64,000 bases of DNA from positions 53,571 to 117,570 of the forward strand of contig RDZY01000011.1 of NCBI GenBank assembly GCA_004294135.1, in the 5' to 3' direction. This document shows positions 19,051 to 27,899 of this stretch, piece by piece (position 1 is the first letter of the stretch; the number at the start of each line of letters is the position of its first letter). The notes beneath the pieces are model-generated. The model saw only the letters and a program-made list of their open reading frames with translations. It was not told the DNA's origin and did not search any database. The position numbers and the translations under genes are program-made. Source of the DNA: Sphingobacteriia bacterium (GTDB lineage: Bacteria > Bacteroidota > Bacteroidia > Chitinophagales > Chitinophagaceae).

Positions 19051-19662
19051 ATGGCAGCACCACGTAACCACATAAAAGTATTCGTAGCCTCTACGGTTTA
19101 TAATTTCCAAACGGAGTTAAACAAGATTTATGAATTGTTAGATGGTTTTGGCTATGACGTGCTCAATTCGCATAAAGGCACATTTTTAATTAACAGTAGC
19201 GAATCTAATCTTCAAAATTGCATTGATGGCGTAAATGAATGTGATGTATTTGTTGGCTTTATTCGTCCCGACTATGGTTCGGGTGTTTTAGAACGAGGTG
19301 GAAAATCAATTACACATATTGAGTTTGAAACCGCTGTAGCAAAAAAAATTCCACGCTTTGTGATGGCAGATTACAGAGTAACTTTTACACGTTCGTTAAT
19401 TCGTAAAGCAGAAGTTGAAAATTGGGGAAGCAAAATAGCTGTTAACTCGGGTAACCTCAATTTTAACGACAACAAAATAATGGATATTCGTTGCGTTCAG
19501 CTATATGAGGAAATGGCAAAAGACAAAATACCGCCAATATCACGCAAAGGCAATTGGGTTCAGGAATATATGAGTTTAGAAGATATACGGCTTCATTTAG
19601 ATAGTCAGTTTAAATATCCTGAACGTATCAAAAAATTAATGGATAAAATCAGCAAATTATGA
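19051..19662 (+). CDS. DUF4062 domain protein in restriction locus
   Basis: A 203-residue protein with the DUF4062 signature: KVFVASTVYNFQTELNKIYELL at the N-terminus, CDVFVGFIRPDYGSG, and THIEFETAVAKK followed by PRFVMADYR. DUF4062 has a Rossmann-like fold related to TIR-type nucleotide-binding domains and often sits at the N-terminus of STAND or other conflict proteins; here it is alone. Its stop overlaps the start of the AlbA/ATPase gene by 4 bp (ATGA), so the two are translationally coupled and probably act together. The position between hsdS and hsdM suggests a defence-related or regulatory role. That is inference. Confidence 0.8.
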   Translation: MAAPRNHIKVFVASTVYNFQTELNKIYELLDGFGYDVLNSHKGTFLINSSESNLQNCIDGVNECDVFVGFIRPDYGSGVLERGGKSITHIEFETAVAKKIPRFVMADYRVTFTRSLIRKAEVENWGSKIAVNSGNLNFNDNKIMDIRCVQLYEEMAKDKIPPISRKGNWVQEYMSLEDIRLHLDSQFKYPERIKKLMDKISKL

Positions 19663-21059
19663 GCAGAGACATATCATTTATTGCTGAATTAATTCAGCAA
19701 AAGGAAAGTATCCAAATCGAATTTGTTGGCGATTACAAAGTGCCGCAGATAATGAAGGTAATTTGTTCGTTCTTGAACACACAGGGCGGTTGGGTTTTAG
19801 TTGGCTTTGATGGCAAAGAATTTAAAAATATCTCCGAAGGAATTGAAAACAAAGTATCGGAACTTAAAAATTTAATTGTTGACCAAATCTTTCCGCAACC
19901 CTTGGTAGATATTCGTTGCGAGCAATACAAAAATCAAAATGTTTTGCTTATCAATGTTATTAAAGGCTCTCGACAACCTTATACGTATGAGAAAAAATAT
20001 TTTGTAAGATCTGGAAAACAAACACAAGAAGCAACGGCTGATGAAATAAGCTTGCTACTGAGAACTTCAAATGAATACGCTTCAACTTGGGAGAAGCAGA
20101 CGGCTATTGATGCTACATTAGAAGATTTGGTGCAAAAGGAAATTGAAGTAACGATTAACGAAGCAAATAAAATTGGTAGAGGAAGAAGTTTGCCGAATGA
20201 TATTCCAGGGTTTTTAAACTATTTTCAGTTGGTGGATATGAGTTTGATTAGAAACGGAAGTATCGTATTGTTTGGAAAAGACCCAATAAAATTTATCTCT
20301 CAATGTCAGATTCGTATTACTGTAATGCCACACGGCAAAACAGGAAGCAGATTTGATGATACGGTTTTAATTGAAGATAATTTATTTGCAGCTTTCAATC
20401 GCATTCAGGAGTATTTTACTCGTAATCTTCCAATGATTAGTGAATTTAAACACGATAAGTGGGACAGAACGAATCGTGAAAAATATCCAATGGATGCCTT
20501 AGATGAAGCTATCTTAAATGCTATGGTTCATAGGGATTATGCTGACATTTCAGGTGACATCACCATCAATATTTATCCTGATAAAATGGAAATTATAAAT
20601 TCGGGAGAAATACCACCTGATATTATTTCAGGGAAGAATAAAATTAAAGAGCATCATTCTGTTCTTCGCAATCCAACCATTGCTCATATGTTTTACTTGA
20701 GAGGTAAGATTGAAAAGCTTGGAAGAGGGTTGAGTTTAATTAAAGACAGATTTATTGAGTATGGTTTAAAAGTTCCTGAATGGACTTCACAAAGCGGATA
20801 TACCACACTTACGCTTTATGGATCTTCTAAACCCATTGATGTGAATGAACGAATGTTTACATTTTTGAAAAAACTTAAAGTAGGAGAACAGTTTTCGAGA
20901 GAAGATTTTGAACGGTTTTTTGAAGGCAGTATTTCCGAAAAAACAGCAAGGAATGATATTAGTAAATTGTTGGAAGGTGAATGGGTCGAGAGATTAGGTG
21001 AAGGTCCCGCCACCAAATATTTTAGAACGAACAAAGAATTACCGGAAATTACCGGATAG
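19659..21059 (+). CDS. AlbA_2 (Schlafen-like) and GHKL-type ATP-binding protein
   Basis: A 466-residue protein. Residues about 10-130 form an AlbA_2/Schlafen-type putative nucleic-acid-binding domain (ESIQIEFVGDYKVPQIMKVICSFLNTQGG, FVRSGKQTQEATADE). Residues about 270-370 form an HATPase_c_4-like region (MDALDEAILNAMVHRDY, NPTIAHMFYLRGKIEKLGRGL). A winged-helix segment follows (SEKTARNDISKLLEGEWV). Overlap with the DUF4062 gene indicates coupled expression. The present stop falls inside a 10-bp repeat pair at 21039-21058. Loss of one unit would give a 528-residue protein ending 11 nt before hsdM, so the current C-terminus may be a truncated or phase-variable state. Confidence 0.85.
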   Translation: MSRDISFIAELIQQKESIQIEFVGDYKVPQIMKVICSFLNTQGGWVLVGFDGKEFKNISEGIENKVSELKNLIVDQIFPQPLVDIRCEQYKNQNVLLINVIKGSRQPYTYEKKYFVRSGKQTQEATADEISLLLRTSNEYASTWEKQTAIDATLEDLVQKEIEVTINEANKIGRGRSLPNDIPGFLNYFQLVDMSLIRNGSIVLFGKDPIKFISQCQIRITVMPHGKTGSRFDDTVLIEDNLFAAFNRIQEYFTRNLPMISEFKHDKWDRTNREKYPMDALDEAILNAMVHRDYADISGDITINIYPDKMEIINSGEIPPDIISGKNKIKEHHSVLRNPTIAHMFYLRGKIEKLGRGLSLIKDRFIEYGLKVPEWTSQSGYTTLTLYGSSKPIDVNERMFTFLKKLKVGEQFSREDFERFFEGSISEKTARNDISKLLEGEWVERLGEGPATKYFRTNKELPEITG

Positions 21060-21251
21060 GACGTATAAAAAAATGAATAAAGCTTGTTTTTCAATGGTTT
21101 ACACGCTTTTCGGAAATTGGCAACTTTCCGGAAATTACCGGATAACTGAAAAGAATTGCCGGAAAAAATTACCGGACTTACCAGATACAAAGTACAAAGC
21201 TATTGAAAACAAGACATTTATAGTAAAAACGATTTACCGGTTATTGCCGGA
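21039..21251 (+). repeat. Degenerate 10-bp TTACCGGAAA repeats between AlbA/ATPase gene and hsdM
   Basis: Eight CCGG cores lie at 21042, 21052, 21128, 21138, 21159, 21172, 21237 and 21247. Three pairs are exactly 10 bp apart and the best units read TTACCGGAAA or TTACCGGATA. A 10-bp unit is not a multiple of three, so unit gain or loss shifts the reading frame. In one frame three units encode a 10-residue LPEITGNYRK-like period. The tract could be a decayed coding repeat or a binding array spaced at one helical turn. Confidence 0.7.
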
Positions 21252-21266
21252 TTAAAAGAAAGTAAA

Positions 21267-22754
21267 ATGAGCAACAACACATCAAGTATAGTAAGCAAAG
21301 TTTGGAGTTTCTGTAATCCCCTGCGTGATGTAGGTGTAGGATATGGAGATTATTTAGAGCAACTCACTTATTTGCTTTTCCTAAAAATGGCTGATGAATA
21401 TAGCAAGCCTCCGCACAATAGGAAATTAAACATTCCTAAAGCGTATAACTGGGAAAGTTTAACCAATAAAAAAGGGGCAGAACTGGAATTGCATTATGCT
21501 ACCCTGCTTCGTGAGTTAAGCACAGCAAAAGGAATTTTGGGTCAGATATTTACCAAGAGCCAAAACAAAATTCAAGACCCTGCAATGCTTGCCAAAATCA
21601 TAGATATGATAAACAGTGAACAATGGCTGGTATTGGGTGCCGATGTAAAAGGCGATATATACGAAGGTTTGCTGGCAAAAAATGCAGAAGATGTAAAAAG
21701 TGGTGCAGGGCAATACTTTACGCCACGTCCTTTAATTCGTGCAATGGTAGAATGTGTGCAACCAAAATCAATGCATACCATTGCCGACCCTAGTTGTGGT
21801 ACAGGCGGCTTCTTTTTGGCGGCTTATGATTATTTGGTTCAGAACAATAAACTGGATAAAAACGAAAATAAGTTTCTCAAAAATCATACATTCTTTGGAA
21901 ACGAAATCGTGGCGGGAACAAGACGCTTGGCCTTGATGAATTTATTCTTGCACAATATTGGTGATATTGATGGTGATAATTTTATTTCGCCTGCCGATGC
22001 CTTAATTGCAGCTTCTCCTATAACTTACGATTACGTTTTGGCCAATCCACCATTTGGCAAAAAGAGTTCACAAACTTTTACCAATGATGAAGGTGAGCAA
22101 GAGAAAGACGATTTAACCTATAACAGACAAGACTTTTGGGCTACCACCAGTAACAAACAATTGAACTTTGTTCAGCATATTCGCTCCATGCTCAAAACAA
22201 CAGGAATGGCAGCCGTTGTATTACCCGACAATGTATTATTTGAAGGTGGTGTAGGTGAAACAGTTCGTAAAAAATTATTAGAAACCACAGACCTGCATAC
22301 CATTTTACGCTTACCTACAGGAATATTTTATGCTCAAGGAGTAAAAGCAAATGTTGTTTTCTTCGACAATAAACCTGCAAATAAGAAACCATGGACAAAA
22401 GAAATTTGGGTTTATGATTACCGCACCAATATTCATCACACCCTAAAGAAAAATCCGTTAAACATTGAAGTTTTAAAAGACTTCATTGCTTGTTACAAAC
22501 CCGACAACAGAAACAAACGAAAAGAAACCTACAACGAAGACACAAATCCCGAAGGACGTTGGAGAAAGTTTAGCTATGATGAAATCATTGCCAGAGATAA
22601 AACAAGCCTCGATATTTCTTGGTTAAAAGACAAATCACTTGCAGACCTTGATAATTTACCAGATCCCGATGTATTGGCTGAAAATATTATTGAAAACTTA
22701 GAAGCAGGATTGGCAAATTTTAGAGAAATTATATTAAGTCTAAACATAAAATAG
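21267..22754 (+). CDS. hsdM: Type I restriction N6-adenine methyltransferase HsdM
   Basis: A 495-residue modification subunit. The N-terminal helical HsdM_N domain (WSFCNPLRDVGVGYGDYLEQLTYL) is followed by the Rossmann methylase. That domain contains AGQYFTPRPLI, the SAM-binding DPSCGTGGF near residue 174, and the catalytic NPPFG near residue 261. It methylates adenine in the site read by HsdS and is needed for both modification and restriction. It is the last gene of the island and starts 11 nt beyond the possible extended end of the preceding gene. Ribosome-binding signals are weak, as usual in this phylum. Confidence 0.95.
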   Translation: MSNNTSSIVSKVWSFCNPLRDVGVGYGDYLEQLTYLLFLKMADEYSKPPHNRKLNIPKAYNWESLTNKKGAELELHYATLLRELSTAKGILGQIFTKSQNKIQDPAMLAKIIDMINSEQWLVLGADVKGDIYEGLLAKNAEDVKSGAGQYFTPRPLIRAMVECVQPKSMHTIADPSCGTGGFFLAAYDYLVQNNKLDKNENKFLKNHTFFGNEIVAGTRRLALMNLFLHNIGDIDGDNFISPADALIAASPITYDYVLANPPFGKKSSQTFTNDEGEQEKDDLTYNRQDFWATTSNKQLNFVQHIRSMLKTTGMAAVVLPDNVLFEGGVGETVRKKLLETTDLHTILRLPTGIFYAQGVKANVVFFDNKPANKKPWTKEIWVYDYRTNIHHTLKKNPLNIEVLKDFIACYKPDNRNKRKETYNEDTNPEGRWRKFSYDEIIARDKTSLDISWLKDKSLADLDNLPDPDVLAENIIENLEAGLANFREIILSLNIK

Positions 22755-22821
22755 GCACGAATCAGTGTTCAACTAATTATTTTTTATGATTGAACGCCCC
22801 GATAATTCCACTTAATAGTAA

Positions 22822-23562
22822 ATGAAAAAAGGGAATCCAAATATATTACTCGCAGCATATTATGCTGAAATTGATACACTTGATAGGTTAATTAAGTCAA
22901 CCCATGATCTTGATTTTGAATTGGATCTTGGGGACAGATATCCTTATCAAAAAGGAAGCATAATAAAACTCTCTGTTTTTCATATTCTAGAAATGAACTT
23001 ACATGTATGGTTAGATATAAAACATGTAACGGAACTTAAAAATAAAAAAACGATTAATCCAAAAGCGAACTATGAAAAAACACTTGATTGTATTCATATT
23101 CTAGCAAAGCGTTTTCCTGAGTTTGAAATTACAACTATTGAATATCAAAAATATATTAAACTCATTTATGATTTTGATGAATCAAATCAATGGATTGATG
23201 ATGATGAAATGCAAGAATACGAATTGGAAGGCTACAGAAGAATTGATTTAGAACTAATAAATGCTGGAATGAACCGAAATGAAAAAAAAATAATTGAATT
23301 ATTACAGCAGGGTGCAAGCCCAATGATTGATCCCTTTGATAAAACTGATGTATCAGCATTGATTGAGAGTTTAGCAAGTGCTGACAGCTTTTATTTTATT
23401 GATTTTACATATGATCATCTAAATAAAATTAATAGTTTGGATACGGTTGATAAAAGAAAACCAATAGATTTACTAAAATACTTATATGGTTGCGCAAGCT
23501 CAGCAAGAATGCTGGATATAATTCGGGAGTACACCATGTTTCAGGATAATATCTTTGAGTAA
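22822..23562 (+). CDS. Hypothetical protein, ankyrin-like segment
   Basis: A 246-residue acidic cytoplasmic protein without a signal peptide. I do not recognise the family. The first 120 residues look mainly helical (LAAYYAEIDTLDRLIKS, SVFHILEMNLHVWLDIKHV). The part around residues 130-185 (LINAGMNRNEKKIIELLQQGASPMIDP) is reminiscent of a degenerate ankyrin repeat. It lies 67 bp after hsdM. Proteins of this kind often appear as immunity-like cargo in Bacteroidota accessory regions, but no function is claimed. It may mark the end of the accessory island. Confidence 0.65.
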   Translation: MKKGNPNILLAAYYAEIDTLDRLIKSTHDLDFELDLGDRYPYQKGSIIKLSVFHILEMNLHVWLDIKHVTELKNKKTINPKANYEKTLDCIHILAKRFPEFEITTIEYQKYIKLIYDFDESNQWIDDDEMQEYELEGYRRIDLELINAGMNRNEKKIIELLQQGASPMIDPFDKTDVSALIESLASADSFYFIDFTYDHLNKINSLDTVDKRKPIDLLKYLYGCASSARMLDIIREYTMFQDNIFE

Positions 23563-23608
23563 TTTGATAATTTAAACTAGTAATAAAAATCAAATAAAAA
23601 ATTGTTTT

Positions 23609-24157
23609 ATGAGAACTTATTTTTTTATCTTTTTCACAATATTCAGTATATCAGTAAAAGGCCAAAATACATTAGATGCTGAAATAATTACAAAGTCTAA
23701 CGATACATTAAATAAGAAAATTAAAATTATTATAGACCCTATTGGCTTTGTAGAAACGAGAAATATTACATTAATATTAAAGGTAAAAATATTTGATAGT
23801 TCAGGATCAAAACAAACATTACATAGTCGTGAAATTTCGAAAATTAGTTTTGTTGATTATAAAGGTGAGAAAAGAATTTATATCTCAAATGAGAAGAATG
23901 AGTTGGCTGAATTGATGCATTCAGGAAAAATTAGATGGACTAGGGAATATTCTACGCATCCATATGATGGATCAACAATAATATTTGAAGTATGGACGAA
24001 TGAATTTGGTGTTATGGAAGATACATATATGTTTAGAAATGCAAAAAAAGCACTAAAAAGAATGGTATCTGCCAAACCAGAACTGATAGATTTAATTGAT
24101 AATACTAAATTCAATAAAGAAACAATTAAAAATGTTTTAATTAAATATGATGAATAA
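23609..24157 (+). CDS. Hypothetical secreted protein
   Basis: A 182-residue protein with a signal peptide (MRTYFFIFFTIFSISVKGQ). It begins the mature part with NTLDAEIITKSNDTLNKKIKI, a pattern seen in many Bacteroidota exported proteins of unknown function, and has a basic helical C-terminus (FRNAKKALKRMVSA). No catalytic motif is seen. It follows the previous unknown gene by 46 bp and may be co-transcribed. Base composition is very AT-rich, like its neighbour, fitting an accessory origin. Confidence 0.6.
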   Translation: MRTYFFIFFTIFSISVKGQNTLDAEIITKSNDTLNKKIKIIIDPIGFVETRNITLILKVKIFDSSGSKQTLHSREISKISFVDYKGEKRIYISNEKNELAELMHSGKIRWTREYSTHPYDGSTIIFEVWTNEFGVMEDTYMFRNAKKALKRMVSAKPELIDLIDNTKFNKETIKNVLIKYDE

Positions 24158-24248
24158 TTATTCAAGGAAGTATCAAAAATATAGCAACATGAATACGATT
24201 CATAATTAAACAATGATAGATTTGATAATATGGAATTCAATAAAGTAA

Positions 24249-24479
24249 TACGAGGTTCCAATAAGTTCAGATGATCCAGGTGTGTTGAGAACAAATATGA
24301 CTGAGCAATATGTGCTTCTTGCAAAACGGTATAAAACATTCTCTTATGCTGATATCAAAAAAATTATATTTAATAGTATTGAATACAGTTTTATTGAAGA
24401 GCCTTTCTTAAAATCCAAACTTTTAAAAAATCTCAATCAAAAAATTATACAATTCGAATCCATATTCGGTAATAATTAA
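24249..24479 (+). pseudogene. add: C-terminal remnant of adenosine deaminase
   Basis: After an in-frame stop at 24246-24248 the frame reads 76 residues matching the C-terminal end of adenosine deaminase. EVPISSDDPGVLRTNMTEQY carries the conserved SSDDP substrate and metal segment, and NSIEYSFIEEP follows. No N-terminal domain or HxH metal site lies upstream. This is a decayed gene scrap, not a functional deaminase. It may be the part of an ancestral neighbour left when the accessory region replaced the rest. The next 190 bp, to the receptor gene, hold nothing else I recognise. Confidence 0.7.
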
Positions 24480-24671
24480 TTACAGAACATTTCTAAAATC
24501 ACTAAAATAAAATATTGAACCATAAATTAATGCTAAAGTTTAGTCCAATTATTTACTTATTTGGGAACCGAATTATCGCAATCCGATAAAATACAGTCAC
24601 AAAATTATCATAGTTTATCCTTTTACATTTTCGTGACTTTTTTTAAAAGTTCAAATGGAAATATTTGCAGC

Positions 24672-26723
24672 ATGAAGAAAATAATGCTTGCAATATATTT
24701 TATGGGCTCTGTAATTTATTTACACGCTCAAGAAAAAGACAGCGTAAAAATACTAGAAGAAGTAGTGGTAACAGGCCAATATTCACCACAGTCGCTAAGA
24801 AAATCTGTTTACAATGTTCGCACCATCAATCGCCAACAAATACTTATGCGTGGCGCGAATGATTTAGTTGGTGTATTGAATAATCAACTGGGTATAAGAT
24901 TTTCAAATGATTATACATTGGGTGAATCTGATATTAGTATCATGGGCATGAATGGTCAGAATGTAAAAATATTATTAGATGGAATTCCATTGATTGATAG
25001 GGGTAGTACCAAACAAAGCCTTATCCAAATTGATATTAATAATATTGAACGAATAGAAATAGTAGAAGGCCCCATGAGTGTAATATACGGAACGGATGCT
25101 CTAGCAGGTGTGATTAATATCATCACTAAAAAAAATACAGCCGTTAATAATACACTAAGTATTCATGCACGAATACAAGAGGAATCAATGGGAAAGCAAT
25201 ACAGCCCATTCACTAATGCAGGCATTCACAATGAAAATATTGGTATTAACTGGAAGCAAAACAAATGGAATGCAGATGCATCTATTACCAGAAATATTTA
25301 TGGAGGATTTTCTGAAAACCCAATAGCCAGTCGAGTAGAAGTATCTAAACCCAAAGCACAATATTTATTTTCTGGTACAACTGGATTTAAAACTGAAAAA
25401 ATAAATACTTGGTATAGATTAGATGCATTGCAAGAGCAAATATTTGCAGCTGGTGCGCTTAATCCGAATAATTATCGGGCAAAAGATCAATACTATATTA
25501 CCAACCGATTCACGCACCAGTTGCAAAGCGATTGGATCATTCATAAAAAATTGCATTTAAATGCATCGGCATCTTTTCAGGATTACGCGCGTAAGACAGA
25601 AACTTTTATAAAAGATTTTACCAATGGATTAAAAATACCAAGTAGCGGAGCAGGTGAGTGGGATATAACGACTTTTAAAACCATTTTTTTTAGAAATACC
25701 ATGCAGTGGTTTATTACAGAAAAGTTTAAGTTACAACCTGGTATTGAAATAAAATCAGATAGAACAAGTGGACAAAGGGTTTATGGTTCACCAATAATGA
25801 ATGATTATTCACTCTTTGCTTCTGCAGAGATAAAGCCAATAAAGTCAATACAGATTAGACCAGGCATACGAGTAAGTAAAAACAATATTTATTCTAACCC
25901 ACCGGCTGTATATTCTCTGAATACAAAATTTTCTGTTCATGAAAATTTAGACATCAGAATATCATATGCCCGTGGTTATAGGGCTCCTATTTTGCGAGAA
26001 CTGTATTTTTATTTTTTTGATGCCAACCACAGCATCATGGGAAATCCGAATTTAAAAGCTGAATTATCTGATAGTTATATTGGAGCGGTTAACTGGCAGA
26101 TAAAAAATACAGCGCAACAAAAAATTAGCAGTTCATTGTCACTTTTTTACAACAAATTTAACAACCGAATTGCATTGGCAATGGGAACAGAAAATATTTA
26201 CACTTATATTAATATAGATCAATATAAAACAACAGGAGCAACACTTGAAAATAGTTTTATAAATAAAAATCTTACAGCCTCGTTGGGGCTTTCATATATC
26301 GGACGTTATAATTATTATTCCGATGAAGCCAATTACAAGGCATTGGAGCTGCCAGCATTTGTATGGTCGCCCGAAATAAACAGTAATATTATTTATCGAA
26401 TTCCAGTAATAAAAGCACAAGCAGGAATATTTTATAAATACACTGGAGCCATGCCAGCTTATCAAACAAGTTTAAATTTAATAACGGGACAAACAGAAGT
26501 CAACCTCACTAAAATGAGTGGCTATCATTGGGCAGATATTAATTTATCTAAAACAATTCCCAAATACTTTACCATACAAGCAGGTGTTAAAAATATTTTT
26601 GATGTGATGCGTGTAAATAATACCACTTCAACGGGGCGTGCACATAGTACAGGTGGCCCTGTATTGACTGGATTTGGAAGATCTTTTTTTGTTGGCTTAC
26701 AATTTCAGTGGAGCCGATCATAA
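24672..26723 (+). CDS. TonB-dependent outer-membrane receptor, HmuR-like
   Basis: A 683-residue receptor starting at MKKIMLAIYF, with signal peptide ending LHAQ; an upstream in-frame start at 24561 adds 37 unlikely residues. The TonB box is probably LEEVVVTG. The plug domain (about 40-165) has IMGMNGQNVKILLDGIPLIDRG and VEGPMSVIYGTDALAGVINIITKK. The 22-strand barrel follows. In the barrel, YRAP and NPNL flank a short segment with a His (DANHSIMG), resembling the FRAP/NPNL haem-receptor box of HmuR-type receptors. The HmuY-like gene is 36 bp downstream, supporting haem uptake. A -7-like AATATTTG lies only 5 bp before the ATG. Confidence 0.88.
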   Translation: MKKIMLAIYFMGSVIYLHAQEKDSVKILEEVVVTGQYSPQSLRKSVYNVRTINRQQILMRGANDLVGVLNNQLGIRFSNDYTLGESDISIMGMNGQNVKILLDGIPLIDRGSTKQSLIQIDINNIERIEIVEGPMSVIYGTDALAGVINIITKKNTAVNNTLSIHARIQEESMGKQYSPFTNAGIHNENIGINWKQNKWNADASITRNIYGGFSENPIASRVEVSKPKAQYLFSGTTGFKTEKINTWYRLDALQEQIFAAGALNPNNYRAKDQYYITNRFTHQLQSDWIIHKKLHLNASASFQDYARKTETFIKDFTNGLKIPSSGAGEWDITTFKTIFFRNTMQWFITEKFKLQPGIEIKSDRTSGQRVYGSPIMNDYSLFASAEIKPIKSIQIRPGIRVSKNNIYSNPPAVYSLNTKFSVHENLDIRISYARGYRAPILRELYFYFFDANHSIMGNPNLKAELSDSYIGAVNWQIKNTAQQKISSSLSLFYNKFNNRIALAMGTENIYTYINIDQYKTTGATLENSFINKNLTASLGLSYIGRYNYYSDEANYKALELPAFVWSPEINSNIIYRIPVIKAQAGIFYKYTGAMPAYQTSLNLITGQTEVNLTKMSGYHWADINLSKTIPKYFTIQAGVKNIFDVMRVNNTTSTGRAHSTGGPVLTGFGRSFFVGLQFQWSRS

Positions 26724-26759
26724 TTGTCAATAATAGTTTAATCAATAAAACAGAAACAG

Positions 26760-27821
26760 ATGAAAAGAACATTAACTTATGTAGTACTGATTGCAATAGC
26801 TGCAACTATACTAATGTCGTGTAAAAAGAATGAAATAACCCCTTTAATTGCCTCAAAAACCGCAGAAACTTTAGTATTAAATAAAGGATTTATTGGAAAT
26901 GGGCAGGACAATATTGTATATATGGATTTAAGTGCTGGATCAACTTCTAGCTTAAACAGATCATCTTGGGATCTTGGTTTTTATGCAGGTAGTTATTTCA
27001 GGGTAATCATTAATAATACCAATCAATCAAAAGCAGTAATGTTAGATAAAACCGATTTGGCTTCCGTTACATCGGCTGATATTATAGGTATTGAAAAGGA
27101 CTTGACAGGATTTTCTTTTTCGGCAACGGAATTTAAGTTTATTGATGACGTAAATGGCAGTATTGATAGAACTGTTATTAAAGGCGTTTCAAGTATTGAA
27201 TTCGATAACTATGTTTTTATTATTAAAAGAGGAGGTGGAGCCGATAAGCGAGCTTTGATTAAGGGAAGGGTTACTAGAAATGAAAATGGGGGTTATTTAT
27301 TAGAATATGGTGGTATTGATCAGACCACTGCATTTAAAAAACTAAATATTACCAAAGATCCAGCGTATAATTTTATGCTTGTCTCATTAGAAGAGTGTGC
27401 AATAGTAAAAGGAGAACCAAAAACTGCTGAATGGGATTTGAGTTGGGGCTATGCCATGTATCAAGCTAAAGTTGGATCAGGTATGATACCTTATGGTTTT
27501 TCAGATATGATCTCTATCAATAGTCTCGGCGGTGTTGAAGCCTATGAAAAAATATATACTACTGCGGATGAGTGCAAAAAAGCATATACAGCGTATAATA
27601 AGGATAGCGTAACCGCATCAGCTAAATTATTCAGCGACGATAAATGGGTAATAGGCAGTAATTGGAGAAGTACAATGCCTCCTACTGGTATAAAACGCGA
27701 CCGGTTTTATATTATTAAAGACAACTCAGATAATTACTATAAAATTAAATTTGTTTCAATGGGGGTAAGTGATGATGGGGAGAGAGGTAAACCTGTAATT
27801 GAGTATAAACTGATTCAATAA
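26760..27821 (+). CDS. HmuY family haem-binding lipoprotein
   Basis: A 353-residue predicted lipoprotein (TILMSCKKN). HmuY-type features are VYMDLSAGS, SSWDLGFYAGSYFRV, AEWDLSWGYAMYQ, and near the C-terminus RDRFYIIKDNSDNYYKIKFVSMG. The WDL pattern occurs twice, so the protein may hold two HmuY-like halves. HmuY of Porphyromonas captures haem at the cell surface and passes it to the TonB receptor HmuR, which fits the gene 36 bp upstream. Haem ligands cannot be assigned by eye. A strong terminator follows. Confidence 0.85.
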   Translation: MKRTLTYVVLIAIAATILMSCKKNEITPLIASKTAETLVLNKGFIGNGQDNIVYMDLSAGSTSSLNRSSWDLGFYAGSYFRVIINNTNQSKAVMLDKTDLASVTSADIIGIEKDLTGFSFSATEFKFIDDVNGSIDRTVIKGVSSIEFDNYVFIIKRGGGADKRALIKGRVTRNENGGYLLEYGGIDQTTAFKKLNITKDPAYNFMLVSLEECAIVKGEPKTAEWDLSWGYAMYQAKVGSGMIPYGFSDMISINSLGGVEAYEKIYTTADECKKAYTAYNKDSVTASAKLFSDDKWVIGSNWRSTMPPTGIKRDRFYIIKDNSDNYYKIKFVSMGVSDDGERGKPVIEYKLIQ

Positions 27822-27836
27822 AAAATAAAGAGGCTG

Positions 27837-27873
27837 TCACACTTTTCGTGGACGGCCTCTTTTAAATTAATTA
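27837..27873. terminator. Terminator between hmuY-like and DUF6607 genes, probably bidirectional
   Basis: A 12-bp stem with one G-T wobble pairs AAAGAGGCTGTC (27837-27848) with GACGGCCTCTTT (27861-27872). T-runs lie on the plus side and A-runs on the other side, so it can stop both of the convergent transcripts. Confidence 0.85.
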
Positions 27874-27899
27874 CAAAATCATTTAGTTGAGATAACCTA

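Noticed and set aside
20998..21255. An 85-residue plus-strand frame starting with GTG inside the end of the AlbA/ATPase gene
   Set aside because: It has no independent start signal and consists partly of 10-bp repeat units. It is better explained as the out-of-frame tail of the preceding gene.
23878..24339. 153-residue minus-strand frame across the secreted hypothetical gene and the deaminase remnant
   Set aside because: The plus-strand reading has a signal peptide and the clear deaminase match, so this frame is a by-product.
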